Assembly (NCBI GenBank): GCA_023667055.1
Contig: JAMPAV010000016.1
Location: forward strand, 1-39,515
Length of the DNA: 39,515 nt
DNA from: Muribaculum sp.
GTDB lineage: Bacteria > Bacteroidota > Bacteroidia > Bacteroidales > Muribaculaceae
Direction: 5' to 3'
Shown here: positions 1 through 9,358 of the stretch, in pieces
Layout of the letters: each line of letters starts with the position of its first letter
Numbering within the stretch: the first letter of the stretch is position 1
Program-made: the position numbers and the translations under genes
The notes under the pieces: model-generated
The model's input: the letters and a program-made list of their open reading frames with translations, nothing else
Database searches by the model: none
What the model was told of the DNA's origin: nothing

Positions 1-57
1 TCTATCGGTTTTAGATTATAACAATACTCCTCTCAAAAGGTTGCCACTAATGGTTGC

Positions 58-105
58 AAACCCACGAGGACTGAAACCCACGAGGACTGGGAGGACTGAG
101 GACTG
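58..105. repeat. 16-bp tandem repeat with GAGGACTG units
   Basis: A 16-bp unit, AAACCCACGAGGACTG, occurs twice back to back at 58-73 and 74-89 without a mismatch. It is followed by two shorter units ending in AGGACTG (91-98 and 99-105). The array lies just beyond the terminator of the efflux operon and no gene overlaps it. It is too short and spacer-less for a CRISPR array. Function is unknown; slipped-strand expansion is the simplest origin. Confidence 0.8.
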
Positions 106-110
106 ACTAT

Positions 111-138
111 AAAAAAGGCATCCGGTGCGCCGGATGCC
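111..138 (-). terminator. Rho-independent terminator of the efflux operon
   Basis: GGCATCCGG (117-125) and CCGGATGCC (130-138) form a perfect 9-bp stem with a 4-nt loop. Read on the minus strand the stem is followed by six T (111-116). It lies 22 bases past the stop of the TolC-like gene, as expected for the end of that operon. Confidence 0.9.
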
Positions 139-159
139 CCTTTAGAGAGATAGTAGAAC

Positions 160-1479
160 TTATGAAACAATTGATAATTGACCTGTAGCTTTCAGATATT
201 CAGCACAACGGACACGATAGTCGGAATATGCCGATATGTATTGGTCGCACGCTTTCTTATATAGTGTCTGCGCTTCAAGAAGATCGGTGATGGAGGCAAC
301 TCCAACCTTATAGTAGTTTTCATTAAGACGAAGATTTTCCTCAGACTGACCGATTGATTCTGATGCATTCTGCATCTTGCGATATGCCGCATTAAGATTG
401 TCCCAGGCATCGCGCATCGCTATCTGAAGCAATTCCTTGCCATCCTCAAACTGAATGCGGGCGTTTTCAATCTCAAGATTCTTTTTCTTTATGGCGTGGG
501 AGCCACCCCACCAACCGGAAAGCGGAACATCAACGGCGATAAACAACGAGCCGAAATTCTGGTTCTCATCAAGGAGATTATGGAAAAACCATCCGGCACC
601 AAGACCGACAGTGGGGAGATTGCTTCCGACAGTCATCTTCTTCTGTAGTTCAGCGGCCTTTACCGCAGAATTCAGCATGCTATATGCCGGAGTATTCGTG
701 ACCGCGTCTTCGGTATTGCGCCAAAGGTCATATCCGAATTCCGGTATCTTGCCGGGCACGACTCTTTCGTCAACCTTGACGGGAGTCAAACCGGCACCGA
801 TATACTGTCCGAGCAGATTGCTGCAAAGGGCAATGCCATTGTCAAGGTCGATCATCGTATTTTTGAAGTCATTGCGTTGCAATTCCACCTTCAGAAGGTC
901 ATTCTTCAATATCACGCCGGCATCGACTGAGACCTGCGTCTGATATTCGAGGGTGTCGAGCATTGTGATCAGGGAGGTGAGGGTCTCCTTCTGCGAATGA
1001 AGCGACACGAGTTTCCAGTAATATTTCTCCACCGACACACAAATCTCCTCATCTGTCTGTTTCTTGCGCAATTCAGCCACTTGCTCACCTAAATGCGCAA
1101 GCGCATTGCCATTTACAATCTGGCCGCCGGCGAAAATCGGCTGCATTGCCGTCACCCCGGCAACGAGGCCATTTTTGATCAATCCAAGCTGAAACATATC
1201 CATCACATTGTATTGGATAATGTCATGGTTTGCCCAGAACTGCATTCCCGAAGCGGAGATGTCTGGGAAATATTTGGTAAAGGCCTCATCGGAAGTTTCC
1301 TTTGCAGCCTTTATATTGTTGACAGCTGTCTTTGCGGCCGCGTTGCCCGAAAGGGCCATCTGCCGGCACTGGTCGAGTGTTAGCGAAAGGGTGTCGGATT
1401 GTGCGGTCTCCTGAGAGGAGACCGACAATGCCGACATTGCAACTGCGACAACGATAAATATGAGATTCTTACTTTTCAT
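160..1479 (-). CDS. TolC-family outer membrane efflux channel
   Basis: A 439-aa protein with a cleavable signal peptide (MKSKNLIFIVVAVAMSALS, then SSQETAQS). The rest shows the repeated helical hairpin pattern of the outer membrane efflux protein family, with two halves rich in Leu, Asn and Ala and a C-terminal segment around VGVASITDLLEAQ typical of TolC-like channels. It would form the trimeric outer membrane exit duct for the RND pump encoded just upstream. Its start lies inside the end of the pump gene (11-nt overlap), so translation is probably coupled. Third gene of the adaptor-pump-channel operon. Substrate cannot be read from the sequence. Confidence 0.93.
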   Translation of the reverse strand: MKSKNLIFIVVAVAMSALSVSSQETAQSDTLSLTLDQCRQMALSGNAAAKTAVNNIKAAKETSDEAFTKYFPDISASGMQFWANHDIIQYNVMDMFQLGLIKNGLVAGVTAMQPIFAGGQIVNGNALAHLGEQVAELRKKQTDEEICVSVEKYYWKLVSLHSQKETLTSLITMLDTLEYQTQVSVDAGVILKNDLLKVELQRNDFKNTMIDLDNGIALCSNLLGQYIGAGLTPVKVDERVVPGKIPEFGYDLWRNTEDAVTNTPAYSMLNSAVKAAELQKKMTVGSNLPTVGLGAGWFFHNLLDENQNFGSLFIAVDVPLSGWWGGSHAIKKKNLEIENARIQFEDGKELLQIAMRDAWDNLNAAYRKMQNASESIGQSEENLRLNENYYKVGVASITDLLEAQTLYKKACDQYISAYSDYRVRCAEYLKATGQLSIVS

Positions 1480-4400
1480 TTTCTTGATTTGATTGAGTTG
1501 TGACGGGACTTACTGTTTCTTCCACGGGATAAACCGGCAGTTCGATTGTAGGCGCGGCCTTCTTGCAGAATTTCCAGTATAGAATCGGAATCACGGTGAG
1601 AATGAATATCATGGTGATTGGAGTTCCGAAGAAAATCACTATACCCATAGGTTTCCAGAGTGCACTTCCTGACAATACCATCGGCAACACACCCATTGTG
1701 GCTGCGGCAGATGTAAGGAATATAGGACGCATCCTTCGTTCGCTGGCCTCAAAGATTGAGTCTTTAACCGACATGCCCTGTTCCTGAAGTTCCTCTGCAT
1801 AGTCAAACATTATTATGACATTTCTTACAAGAATACCCATCAGGCTTATGAGACCAAGCACACATGTAAGGCTTATGACTTCATTCATAATGGCGAGTCC
1901 GAAGCCGGCTCCGGGAATGATGAAAATCAAAGACAAAAGCATCAGAAATGGGACAGTGACTCCCTTGTAGTGGAACAAAAGGATGAAGAATATGATGACC
2001 ACTGCTATTATCAAGGCACCACCCATCTGAGGCACAATCTCCTCAGCCTGTTCATAATCACCGCCATAACTCAATGTGACTCCATCGGGAAGGTCTATCT
2101 TGTCGAGTTCTTTCTGAAGTATTGTGGTCTGATGCAAAGCATTCAATCCCCTGACATTGTCTGCGGATATGATTGCCGTGGGCATTCCGCCGCGATAGTC
2201 TATCTGTCCGGGATGCCATGTCGGATTCACGCTTGCAAAAGATTTCAACTGTGTGTTGCCAATGCCCATCACCGGTATAGGTTCCCTTAAAAGAGCGGAA
2301 TAAGTGGCGCTGTCGGAATTCTGTGTCTTGGCCACGATACTCATGCCGTAGTCACCTTCCCACAATGTGCCGATTGGCACGCCTGATCCATAGCGCATTG
2401 CGAGGGTCAACTCAAGAAGCGTATTATTGAGTCCGAGCCTTGACATCTGCGTGGGATTGGGTTCCACCGTAGCGGCCACCAACTGGTTCGCAGCAGCTGG
2501 TCTGACAAGTGTCAGACCCGGCTGTCGTCGCATAATCGAGAGGACGGTGTCGGCCACCATGAGGTTCTTTTCATAATCAAGTCCGGACAGACGCACTTCC
2601 ACAGGATATTTGGCGTTGGAATAACTCAATTGCTTGAATTTCACGTATGCACCCGGAAAATAATCCTGATACATCGGTGTGTATTCATTTAGAAGTTCTA
2701 TTGTGGCCTCGTTGCTTTTGGTGTTTACTATAAACTGTGCATAATTCGGGCCACCGACTTGCGGGGCGTATGTGGTCTGGAACCGGGGTGACGACATGCC
2801 ATGGAATGATGCCACCGACACAACTCTGTCATCTTTCCGGAGGATTTTGGCGAGGCTGTCGGCTATGACATCGGTTGCATCGAGCGAAGATCCCGTGGGC
2901 AGATATATCTCAACTGCAAACTGGTCGCGCTCGGCTATTGGCATAAGTTGTATAGGTCTGGTTATGAATGCCCACCCACCCAAGATTACAGATACTACTC
3001 CAATCACAATACTTGTCTTTGGCCAAGCGAAACACAAAGCCACCAGTTTGTCATACCAGTTTTGGAGACTGACAAAGAATGAAAACTTCTTCTTGCCACT
3101 CTTGATGGCTTCGCGTTCGATAGCATAGATTGGTTGCTTTATTATGCGGTATTGAAGATATGGCACGAGGAGTTCCGCGACTATAAGAGAAATCGTCAAA
3201 ATAAGCAGAATTGCCCAAGGAAAAAATGTAAGGAAGTCGCGGAACATACCCGTCATCGTGATGAGGAACGGGAAGAAAGTGATGGAAATTGCAAGTGTGG
3301 CTGAGACTATCGCACGGAAAAACATTGTTCCGGCGTTTATCGTGGCCTGCTTATGAGGCATACCATCCGAAATCAGATCTACATATTCATCAATGATCAC
3401 CACAGAGTTATCCACTATCATACCAAGCGACACAATGAGACATGCAAGTGTCACCGTATTCAGTTCAATACCGAATGCATAGAATAGGCCGAGTGAGATG
3501 AATATGCTTATGGGAATGGTGAGCGCAGCAATAAGGGCAACCTTCATTGGGAGCAATATCATGATCACCACAAGCACTGCCACAATGGCTATGAGTAGTT
3601 CCCTCAGGAAATCGAGTACACTTAGATTTACCACGGTAGGTTGGTCGGTGATCTTGAAGAGCTCCATATCCATAGGCATCTCTTCAGCGAATTTGTCGAT
3701 AACCTTTCCGGCGGCTTCCCCCATTGCCACAATGTTTTCTCCATCTTTCATCTCAATGCTGAGAAGAAGACACTTTTCCCCATTGTTGGTGATATAACTT
3801 GTTGGTTCGGGATATTCTTTCACCACCTCAGCTATGTCACCAAGGCGAACCACATCACCTGTTGGTGTGGAAAAAACCACGGTCTGCTTGATGTCATTTA
3901 CTGAATTGAATGACTCCTCAACATATATCGGCATTGTGTAGTCTTTCGATTTAAGACGACCACCAGTGGTCTCGAAGCCCTGTGCCAAAAGAGACACTGC
4001 AAGTGTCTTCTCATCTATGCCGTAGTGTGAGAGCCGTTCCGTGTCGATATGCACACCGATCTGTTCGGTTTGCTCGCCATAGACTGTCATTGTGCCGATG
4101 CTCGGCACTGTGCGAAGTCGGTCACGCAGTTGCACCATATATTCATGCAGTTCGCGGTAGCTCTTGTCTTTGCCCTGCATCGTCAGCAGTAAGGCGGATG
4201 TATTGCCGAAGTCTGATATTGTCTGTACGGCAAGCACACCGGCCGGCAGTCCGGCTTTTACTTCGTCCATTCCGAGTTTGAACTTGTCCCAGAACTGGTC
4301 GGACTCTTCTGTACCCACATTGTCATCGAGAGTCACAAAAATCATCACCATGCCATCGGATACCTGTGCTGTGGTTTTCTTTTTGTTGACTTCCTTGTAG

Positions 4401-4636
4401 CTGAACACATAATCCTGAAGGGGCTTGAGCACCTCTTGTTCCACCTGGGTCGCATCGGCTCCGGGATAAACAGCGGCAACCACACCCTCGCGTATTGTGA
4501 ACGACGGGAATTCGTTTTTGTCCATCTTTATGAGAGAATAGACACCCCACGCTATCAAGACGCAAGTGATAAGAAGCACTATTCGCCTGTATTGCAAGCC
4601 GAACGACACTATATTGGGATTTTTGAATTTATCCAT
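1469..4636 (-). CDS. RND-family efflux pump, inner membrane permease
   Basis: A 1055-aa protein, the usual length for AcrB/MexB-type pumps. The first membrane helix lies at about residues 16-35, a long periplasmic loop follows, then a cluster of helices beginning near residue 340, a second periplasmic loop and a final helix cluster. The TM4 region contains GMIVDNSVVIIDEY, where the first Asp of the usual D-D proton-relay pair is kept and the second position is Asn. It would exchange protons for export of a substrate taken from the periplasm or inner leaflet. Six bases separate its start from the adaptor stop, and its end overlaps the channel gene. Drug, bile-salt or other organic substrates are possible; nothing suggests the heavy-metal subfamily specifically. 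Confidence 0.93.
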   Translation of the reverse strand: MDKFKNPNIVSFGLQYRRIVLLITCVLIAWGVYSLIKMDKNEFPSFTIREGVVAAVYPGADATQVEQEVLKPLQDYVFSYKEVNKKKTTAQVSDGMVMIFVTLDDNVGTEESDQFWDKFKLGMDEVKAGLPAGVLAVQTISDFGNTSALLLTMQGKDKSYRELHEYMVQLRDRLRTVPSIGTMTVYGEQTEQIGVHIDTERLSHYGIDEKTLAVSLLAQGFETTGGRLKSKDYTMPIYVEESFNSVNDIKQTVVFSTPTGDVVRLGDIAEVVKEYPEPTSYITNNGEKCLLLSIEMKDGENIVAMGEAAGKVIDKFAEEMPMDMELFKITDQPTVVNLSVLDFLRELLIAIVAVLVVIMILLPMKVALIAALTIPISIFISLGLFYAFGIELNTVTLACLIVSLGMIVDNSVVIIDEYVDLISDGMPHKQATINAGTMFFRAIVSATLAISITFFPFLITMTGMFRDFLTFFPWAILLILTISLIVAELLVPYLQYRIIKQPIYAIEREAIKSGKKKFSFFVSLQNWYDKLVALCFAWPKTSIVIGVVSVILGGWAFITRPIQLMPIAERDQFAVEIYLPTGSSLDATDVIADSLAKILRKDDRVVSVASFHGMSSPRFQTTYAPQVGGPNYAQFIVNTKSNEATIELLNEYTPMYQDYFPGAYVKFKQLSYSNAKYPVEVRLSGLDYEKNLMVADTVLSIMRRQPGLTLVRPAAANQLVAATVEPNPTQMSRLGLNNTLLELTLAMRYGSGVPIGTLWEGDYGMSIVAKTQNSDSATYSALLREPIPVMGIGNTQLKSFASVNPTWHPGQIDYRGGMPTAIISADNVRGLNALHQTTILQKELDKIDLPDGVTLSYGGDYEQAEEIVPQMGGALIIAVVIIFFILLFHYKGVTVPFLMLLSLIFIIPGAGFGLAIMNEVISLTCVLGLISLMGILVRNVIIMFDYAEELQEQGMSVKDSIFEASERRMRPIFLTSAAATMGVLPMVLSGSALWKPMGIVIFFGTPITMIFILTVIPILYWKFCKKAAPTIELPVYPVEETVSPVTTQSNQENEK

Positions 4637-4642
4637 GGCTCG

Positions 4643-5698
4643 TTAGTTTACAGATACAACCTTGATTCCGTTGCTGAGTTTTTGCTGACCTTCGACGATG
4701 ATGCTGTCGGTGGCATTGATACCGCCGTCGATGATTATTCCCCGTGAGTCAAGACCTCCAACCTCAACTTTTTTGCGTCGTGCGACACCTTTGTCGCTGA
4801 CCCAGACATAACTTGTATTGTCCCAGTCGAGCACGACAGCCTGAGGAGGAAGTATTATCTCTTCGGAAGGGGTATTTGACGAAATGGGCGTAAAACCATC
4901 TACTGCCACACTGCATATCATTCCGGGAAGAAGAGTATCATCCGGATTTGTTATGCGGAATTTAATGTCGTAATTTCGTGAAAGAGCATTGGCTGCCACA
5001 CCTTTATCTGAAAGAACTGCATCGTAGGTCTTTCCTCCGGCTGTGACAGTGGCTTTTGTCCCGGTCTTCATCTCTTTAAGGTCTGATTCGGGTACGGAAA
5101 TCTTAACCTTGAGATTACCCACATCCATGATCTCAACGATAGGAATGCCCGGGGCTGCTGTCTGACCGACATCTGCAAGTTTGTGGGCAACTACACCGCT
5201 CATCGGTGAATATAGGTTTGCATCCTTCATGCCTGTTCTGGCTATTTCAGCTGCTGCCTCGGCCTGTTTGAGTTTTTGTTGCACTGAAACCCATTGCATT
5301 TCCGGGAGGGCCTTTGCATCATGCAGTTTCTTCATTCTCGCGTAGGCATCCTGAGCCTCTTTCAAGGTGGCTTCCGCTATCTCATAACTGTTTCTCAACG
5401 AAGACCCATCGACAGTGGCTATCAATTGACCTTTGCCAATTCGCTGGCCTTCAGAGACGTTGATGCTTTTTATCGTACCTGCCACTGAAAAACTCGGTGT
5501 CGTGCTACTTCCCGCTTCAATCGTACCTGAATAAGCATCAGATTCAATGGAAGCAGAGGAAGTCGCCGACATCACTTTTACCCTCACGGGGTTCGCGTTT
5601 CCACCCTTTATGTCGGGATTGCTGTGTCCGCATGATGACATTGCAAGCACTAATGCTACGGTGGGAATAATCTGTCTGTAATTTAATAGTGGAATCAT
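4643..5698 (-). CDS. RND efflux periplasmic adaptor (membrane fusion lipoprotein)
   Basis: A 351-aa protein with a lipoprotein signal (LVLAMSSC, Cys about residue 23). A lipoyl/barrel-sandwich half follows (SVAGTIKSINVSEGQRIGKGQLIATVDGS), then an alpha-helical hairpin at about 95-140, the second lipoyl half (LYSPMSGVVAHKLADVGQTAAPG), a beta-barrel and a membrane-proximal domain. This is the MexA/AcrA-type order. It links pump and channel in the periplasm. First gene of the operon, 170 bp from the divergent AraC-type gene, which is a natural candidate regulator. Confidence 0.93.
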   Translation of the reverse strand: MIPLLNYRQIIPTVALVLAMSSCGHSNPDIKGGNANPVRVKVMSATSSASIESDAYSGTIEAGSSTTPSFSVAGTIKSINVSEGQRIGKGQLIATVDGSSLRNSYEIAEATLKEAQDAYARMKKLHDAKALPEMQWVSVQQKLKQAEAAAEIARTGMKDANLYSPMSGVVAHKLADVGQTAAPGIPIVEIMDVGNLKVKISVPESDLKEMKTGTKATVTAGGKTYDAVLSDKGVAANALSRNYDIKFRITNPDDTLLPGMICSVAVDGFTPISSNTPSEEIILPPQAVVLDWDNTSYVWVSDKGVARRKKVEVGGLDSRGIIIDGGINATDSIIVEGQQKLSNGIKVVSVN

Positions 5699-5868
5699 AA
5701 CAATATCTTATAGTGGAATTTTTTTCTTGCAATTATAACAATCATGTCACCAATTTGTATTGTTCTTTTCTTCGCATAAAAGAGGTTGAATGGTGTATGT
5801 TTTTGGTCGATTGGTCGTATTTATCGGTTTTTAAACTTTTTTGTTGTTTAGATTGTTTAACAAATAAT
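5699..5868. promoter_or_regulatory. Divergent regulatory region, efflux operon / AraC gene
   Basis: This 170-bp AT-rich gap must hold the promoters of the minus-strand efflux operon and the plus-strand AraC-type gene. No clean TTTG-N19/20-TAnnTTTG promoter was found on either strand, which would fit activator-dependent promoters. No operator could be assigned with confidence. Confidence 0.4.
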
Positions 5869-6792
5869 ATGAACGCTGAAAATAGGAACTTCAATTTTGA
5901 CATAGATGCCATTTCGTTTGATAAGTTGCTGTCTTACAGCAAGGCGCTTAAAGGAAGCATAAGGTATGGCAAGTATTGCTGTCTGAAAGAAATCAACACA
6001 GACACCGACAAGGATATCTTCAAATATCCCGTGAAGATTGATGCATATATCTTTGTGGTTTGTTCTGATGGATTGATTGAGTTAACCTACAATCTCTATC
6101 AGTTGACACTTTCTTCCAACTGCATGTTTCTCTATAATCCCGGCACTATAGTCAAGATCAATGCCATTTGTCCGAGCAAATTGAGCATCATGGTGTTTAC
6201 AAGGGAGTTCATAGATGAACTTGGACTTAAATTTGACAACATACCCCTCCAATATAAAATTGTCAGGGAGCGACAAACTTTCTGTCTTACTGAAAAGACA
6301 TGTCATACACTTCAGTTGATGATGAGAGAAACCGGAGAATGTATTCTCCTTGACAGCACGAATTCATATTATCGTGAGATGGTCACGACTTCATTCAAGG
6401 CTTTTCTTTATAGGGCATTATATGAAATGAACTATCAATATGGAGATTCGACTGCTGATTTCTTGCCGGCTCAGGAAAACAATCATTTCGACAGGTTTAT
6501 GCGACTGCTTGAGGAAAACTACAAACATCAACATACAATCAAATTCTATTCCGACAAGATGGGGCTCACTCCAAAATATCTGAGTCTGATGATAAAGAAG
6601 GTAAGCGGAAAACTCGCTACCGAATGGATTGACGAGTATGTGGTGCTCGAGGCCAAAAACCTCATCAAGTATTCCTCGATGAGCATCCAGGAAATCTCAT
6701 ACGCCCTCAATTTCCCCAACCAATCCTTTTTCGGAAAATACTTCAAGCGCCACACCGGTCTTTCTCCAAAGGCATATAGGCTAAAACCATAA
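5869..6792 (+). CDS. AraC-family transcriptional regulator
   Basis: Chosen start ATG at 5869 gives 307 aa (MNAENRNFNF...). The frame stays open upstream to 5713, but that part is rich in Cys, Phe and Tyr and looks non-coding. The first ~190 residues are cupin-like sensor sequence without a recognised ligand motif. The C-terminal ~100 residues are a double helix-turn-helix AraC domain: the first HTH around KFYSDKMGLTPKYLSLMIKK and the second around SIQEISYALNFPNQSFFGKY, ending in the canonical HTGLSPKAYR. It lies divergent to the efflux operon and upstream of the 6901 gene run, so either could be its target. Confidence 0.9.
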   Translation: MNAENRNFNFDIDAISFDKLLSYSKALKGSIRYGKYCCLKEINTDTDKDIFKYPVKIDAYIFVVCSDGLIELTYNLYQLTLSSNCMFLYNPGTIVKINAICPSKLSIMVFTREFIDELGLKFDNIPLQYKIVRERQTFCLTEKTCHTLQLMMRETGECILLDSTNSYYREMVTTSFKAFLYRALYEMNYQYGDSTADFLPAQENNHFDRFMRLLEENYKHQHTIKFYSDKMGLTPKYLSLMIKKVSGKLATEWIDEYVVLEAKNLIKYSSMSIQEISYALNFPNQSFFGKYFKRHTGLSPKAYRLKP

Positions 6793-6900
6793 TCATTGTC
6801 ATCAATATTTTATCCGAAGGGACAACATTTTAACCCATCGGGACAAATGGTTGGTTATCCATAATTGTTAGATTGGTATCTAAACCAAAATTTTAATACT

Positions 6901-7692
6901 ATGGATAAATACTTTTCCGTTCCTGATCTGCCGCTCGTCCCTACGGGATATGCCTACAACACCGCACATGTGTGGTGGATATGCGGTGCACTTATTCTGG
7001 CTGGAATAATCTATCTGTGTCTGGCCTGCAAACTTTCAAAAAACACCAAAAATTGTCTTCCGGTGGCAATATGGCTTGCCGGTTTCCTTTTTGTTTTTCC
7101 TGAGGCGGTCAATTGCGTGCTCAACTGTATATACTGGACGGTCTCGCCCAATGAAAAATTCACGCTGTTTACTCTGCTGGGTCACAAGATGGATCTACAT
7201 GTTGTAGTGGTTTGGTGGAGTTATGTAGCTGTCGTCGGTTACACTATGTACAAGGCTCTACTTGACAACTATTCGACTAAGAAACTATGGATTGTATATG
7301 GCCTGGCGGTTTTGACAGATGTCATCGCCGAGATCGTTTTCCTTGGTGTCGGAGGATTGTATGTTTATTATGGAAATCAACCGTTGGTAGTGATTGGTGG
7401 GAGCGTCAATATGCCTATTTGGTGGATGTTCATGAATAATGCCGGTCTTTTCCTCGGCATAGCAATCCTTTATCGCTACCGCGACTACTTCAATGGCATA
7501 AGGAGTCTTTGGGCTCTTGTAATACTCCCATTGGTATATCTCGGAGTGAATGCAGGCGTGGCTATGACCACGGCATTTGCCATCAACGATCCGGACATGC
7601 CTTGGTTCTGCACTCAACTTATGGGTGTCATCACTTGCTGCCTCTGTCTCCTCGTGGTGCAGGGCACTCTGAAACTGGTTTTGAAACGTTAA
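6901..7692 (+). CDS. Polytopic membrane protein of unknown function
   Basis: The ATG at 6901 (MDKYFSVPDL) is preferred over an upstream in-frame start; it gives 263 aa. About seven hydrophobic segments are visible, with Trp-rich patches (AHVWWICGAL, VVVWWSYVAV, MPIWWMFMNN). The family was not recognised. The charged residues in the membrane half (HKMDLHVVVVW, DVIAEIVF) are unusual and could be functional. It is 28 bp upstream of the glutathione peroxidase gene on the same strand, so the two are probably cotranscribed. A small intramembrane enzyme or a sensor are both possible. Confidence 0.75.
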   Translation: MDKYFSVPDLPLVPTGYAYNTAHVWWICGALILAGIIYLCLACKLSKNTKNCLPVAIWLAGFLFVFPEAVNCVLNCIYWTVSPNEKFTLFTLLGHKMDLHVVVVWWSYVAVVGYTMYKALLDNYSTKKLWIVYGLAVLTDVIAEIVFLGVGGLYVYYGNQPLVVIGGSVNMPIWWMFMNNAGLFLGIAILYRYRDYFNGIRSLWALVILPLVYLGVNAGVAMTTAFAINDPDMPWFCTQLMGVITCCLCLLVVQGTLKLVLKR

Positions 7693-7720
7693 AAAACAAT
7701 AATTCAAAAAAATTAAATTT

Positions 7721-8275
7721 ATGTCAGATAAAAGTATTTATGATTTTAAGATAGTATCGCAGTCCGGCGATACAATCCCTATGTCAGACTTTAAGGAAAA
7801 GGTATTGCTGATTGTCAATACTGCAAGCCGTTGCGGTTTTACACCTCAGTATGAAGATTTGGAACGGCTCTATGAGAAGTATCACGACAAAGGTCTGGAA
7901 ATCCTCGATTTCCCATGCAATCAATTCGGGCAGCAATCACCTGAAAGCGACAAAGAGACCACACAGTTCTGCCAACTTAACTACGGCACCAAATTCCCTC
8001 AATACAAAAAGATAGAGGTAAACGGAGCCAATCAGACGGAACTATACAAATGGCTCAAACAGCAAAAAGGGTTCGGCGTTTTTGACACCAATACGCAATT
8101 CGGAAAGATACTGGACGAAATGATGTCGAAACAAGATCCTAACTATGCCGACAGCCCCGATATCAAATGGAACTTCACAAAATTCCTGATTGACCGGGAA
8201 GGAAACGTGGTGGCCAGATTTGAGCCAACCGATTCTATGGAGATAGTAGAAAGGGAAATACAAAAAATATTATAG
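7721..8275 (+). CDS. Glutathione peroxidase-family thiol peroxidase
   Basis: A 184-aa protein of the GPx family in the thioredoxin fold. NTASRCGFTPQY places the peroxidatic Cys at residue 38, where animal enzymes have selenocysteine. The resolving region is FPCNQFGQQ (Gln 68 of the catalytic tetrad; Cys 66 is the usual CNQF cysteine) and KWNFTKFLID supplies the Trp and Asn. Bacterial Cys-type members usually use thioredoxin rather than glutathione and reduce organic or hydrogen peroxides in the cytoplasm. No signal peptide. It lies 10 bp before the hydrolase gene. Confidence 0.93.
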   Translation: MSDKSIYDFKIVSQSGDTIPMSDFKEKVLLIVNTASRCGFTPQYEDLERLYEKYHDKGLEILDFPCNQFGQQSPESDKETTQFCQLNYGTKFPQYKKIEVNGANQTELYKWLKQQKGFGVFDTNTQFGKILDEMMSKQDPNYADSPDIKWNFTKFLIDREGNVVARFEPTDSMEIVEREIQKIL

Positions 8276-8285
8276 AAAACAAATT

Positions 8286-9242
8286 ATGGCACAAGAAATT
8301 AAGTCAAAATACCTTTTGGCCGGGGAGTATCAGCTCCCCAATATCGACGAGATATATGCAGCCGGACAAATGCCTCTCGACAAAAATCCCCTTATTGGTA
8401 TGCTGGCCGGAGGAAAGAAATTACCCGGTTCTGAGAAAATTACAATACCAGGGATGGACGGCAACTCTATCGACCTCTATATCTGGAAACCAACAAAACT
8501 GACACGTCAGGGTGCATTGCCAATAGTATATTTCATACACGGTGGTGGCTATGTGATAGGTGATGCAAACACAATGCTGACACCTCCCGACGTTATGACC
8601 AATGAACTGCAGGCAATATTGGTGAGTGTTGAATACCGTATAGCTACAGTCGCTCCTTATCCAGCCGACATTCATGATTGCTATTCCGGTCTTGAATATG
8701 TCTATAACCATGCTGCTGAACTGGGTGGAGACCCAAAGCGAATTGTCATTACCGGTGAAAGTGCCGGCGGAGGCATTGCTGCACGGCTTGCGCTTTACAA
8801 CCGTGACAAAGGAAGTGTGCCTCTCTGTGGAGAAGCTTTGACTTACCCGATGCTCGACTGCAGGACTTCGACTGCCGACGACCAAATGCCTAATCCATAC
8901 GCCGGTGATTTCATCTGGACTCCCGAATACAATCGCCTTGGTTGGAGCACTCTTCTTGGAAACCAGAAACTGACAGAGGAGGAATTACCATACTTCTCAG
9001 CTGCCTTGGCAAAGAACGTTGACAATCTGCCTCCGACATTTATCATCGTTGGTTCGCTCGACCTTTTCTGTATGGCAAGTTTAAGGTATGCCCAACGTCT
9101 TATATGTGCAGGTGTCAGCACCGAGATACATGTCATCCCCGGTGTCATGCATGCCTTTGAGGGTGTAGTGCCCGGTTCACCTCAAGCCAAGTTGTATCTG
9201 CAACTTCGTTTCGATGCAATCAGGAGAATGTTTGGTGATTAA
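8286..9242 (+). CDS. Alpha/beta hydrolase, HSL-type esterase
   Basis: A 318-aa protein. FIHGGGYVIGD holds the HGGG oxyanion-hole motif (85-88) and TGESAGGGIAARLAL the nucleophile Ser 159. The acid is probably the Asp in VGSLDLFCM and the base the His in IPGVMHAFEG, completing the hormone-sensitive-lipase (family IV) pattern. No signal peptide, so a cytoplasmic carboxylesterase is likely. Last gene of the 6901-9242 run; its stop is followed by two hairpins. The substrate cannot be read from the sequence. Confidence 0.92.
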   Translation: MAQEIKSKYLLAGEYQLPNIDEIYAAGQMPLDKNPLIGMLAGGKKLPGSEKITIPGMDGNSIDLYIWKPTKLTRQGALPIVYFIHGGGYVIGDANTMLTPPDVMTNELQAILVSVEYRIATVAPYPADIHDCYSGLEYVYNHAAELGGDPKRIVITGESAGGGIAARLALYNRDKGSVPLCGEALTYPMLDCRTSTADDQMPNPYAGDFIWTPEYNRLGWSTLLGNQKLTEEELPYFSAALAKNVDNLPPTFIIVGSLDLFCMASLRYAQRLICAGVSTEIHVIPGVMHAFEGVVPGSPQAKLYLQLRFDAIRRMFGD

Positions 9243-9291
9243 CCAATACTCTATCCTCATACCCCTGGGTATCATCGTACGTTTTTTTTAT

Positions 9292-9325
9292 TCAACTTTC
9301 GCTTGTGAAAGTTGAGGTTTAAACC
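9292..9325. repeat. Partial copy of the hairpin/GGTTTAT intergenic element
   Basis: TCAACTTTC (9292-9300) and GAAAGTTGA (9307-9315) form a stem, and GGTTTA follows at 9316-9321. The same hairpin sequence recurs at 30449-30472 followed by GGTTTAT units, so this appears to be a truncated member of that repeat family. Confidence 0.65.
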
Positions 9326-9356
9326 CTTAAGTTGATATTGCGAAACTTAAGGGTTT
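9321..9356. terminator. Bidirectional terminator between convergent genes
   Basis: AAACCCTTAAGTT (9321-9333) and AACTTAAGGGTTT (9344-9356) form a perfect 13-bp stem with a 10-nt loop. The A/T-rich flanks give short T runs on both strands. It lies between the stops of the hydrolase (plus) and the GH28 gene (minus). Confidence 0.8.
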
Positions 9357-9358
9357 TA

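Noticed and set aside
58..105. Possible CRISPR array
   Set aside because: The 16-bp repeats are contiguous with no spacers, and no cas genes are present. It is an ordinary tandem repeat.
4323..4565. Open frame antiparallel or out of frame in the RND gene
   Set aside because: It lies fully inside a well-conserved gene and encodes a Cys/Arg-rich sequence without motifs. The same applies to many other overlapping frames, e.g. 34362-35015 in the transketolase gene and 38051-38590 in the first chromate half.
5713..5868. N-terminal extension of the AraC-type regulator
   Set aside because: The extra 52 residues are rich in Cys, Phe, Trp and Tyr and fall in the divergent promoter gap. The ATG at 5869 gives the normal family length.
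6873..6888. TTGGT/ACCAA inverted repeat upstream of the membrane-protein gene
   Set aside because: Only five bases per arm and a single copy. It could be an AraC-site half, but nothing supports this over chance.
7285..7707. 140-codon minus-strand frame over the membrane protein gene
   Set aside because: It is antisense to a gene with clear membrane-helix structure and lacks any motif. The plus-strand reading is better supported.
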